This document shows, in pieces, positions 63,997 to 64,000 of a stretch of 64,000 nt of DNA (positions are counted from its first letter, which is position 1; each line of letters opens with the position of its first letter). The notes under the pieces are model-generated. The model was given only the letters and a program-made list of their open reading frames with translations. It did not search any database and had not been told where the DNA came from. The stretch comes from Rhineura floridana (taxonomy: Eukaryota; Chordata; Lepidosauria; Squamata; Rhineuridae). Both the position numbers and the translations under genes were made by a program. The DNA lies in the NCBI RefSeq assembly GCF_030035675.1, contig NC_084489.1, positions 19,307,501 to 19,371,500 on the forward strand, read 5' to 3'.

Positions 63997-64000
63997 TTTG

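Larger units (their letters stand above)
60944..64000 (-). mobile_element. DIRS-like tyrosine-recombinase retrotransposon (partial, cut by window edge)
   Basis: A DIRS-order element lies in a TRAK1 intron in the same direction as the gene. Order on the - strand is reverse transcriptase and RNase H (63,996 down to about 62,950), a conserved post-RNase H region (about 62,950-62,480), tyrosine recombinase (about 62,480-61,440), then a terminal region with inverted repeats. DIRS elements use a recombinase instead of an integrase and have inverted ends with an internal complementary region. The domains seen are well preserved, so it looks largely whole and fairly young, but the 5' part is beyond the window and the number of breaks cannot be judged. 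Treated as a fossil. Confidence 0.85.

Noticed and set aside
1-64000. CRISPR arrays, operons, bacterial regulatory sites
   Set aside because: Spliced vertebrate exons and vertebrate repeats throughout exclude a prokaryotic source. No regularly spaced direct repeats were seen other than microsatellites.

Overview
This is nuclear DNA from a squamate reptile, most likely a lizard. The host exons are spliced with GT-AG introns and encode amniote proteins. The repeats are of squamate type: tRNA-Ala-derived SINEs, a second tRNA-derived SINE with a T-rich tail, BovB/Sauria-SINE 3' ends, CR1 and L2 LINEs, many small hAT-like palindromic MITEs, and one DIRS-type tyrosine-recombinase retrotransposon. 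All identifications were made by reading the sequence and from remembered family consensus; no database search was run.

Layout. 1-7,300 is intergenic and repeat-rich. 7,320-8,510 is a CpG island with a strong splice donor. 10,750-16,350 is the cholecystokinin gene (CCK, + strand): a TATA/CRE-type promoter, a non-coding exon 1, and two coding exons that give a 126-residue prohormone. 16.4-35 kb is the CCK-TRAK1 intergenic region. It holds an LTR-like remnant, CR1 and L2 copies, a GC-rich block and a decayed KLF2-like retropseudogene. 35.2-60.5 kb holds the last five coding exons of TRAK1 (- strand), the mitochondrial kinesin/dynein adaptor, with introns of 1.6-8.4 kb full of MITEs. 60.9-64.0 kb lies in the next TRAK1 intron and carries a large part of a DIRS-like element that continues past the window edge.

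CCK and TRAK1 are neighbours in mammals too, and here they are convergent, so this is conserved synteny. The genes are not otherwise functionally linked. CCK is a secreted gut/brain peptide precursor. TRAK1 is a cytoplasmic motor adaptor.

The points most worth a second look are these. The predicted CCK octapeptide carries Thr where mammalian CCK-8 has Met, which gives the core of the frog-skin peptide caerulein, and an extra Arg lies just upstream. There is an unassigned CpG-island first-exon candidate 3 kb upstream of CCK. TRAK1 has a read-through alternative end in one exon. A 1.1-kb hAT element has a perfect 8-bp target duplication. A MITE sits at the centre of a larger palindrome. There is a fossil KLF2 retrocopy. 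I found no wholly new gene system.
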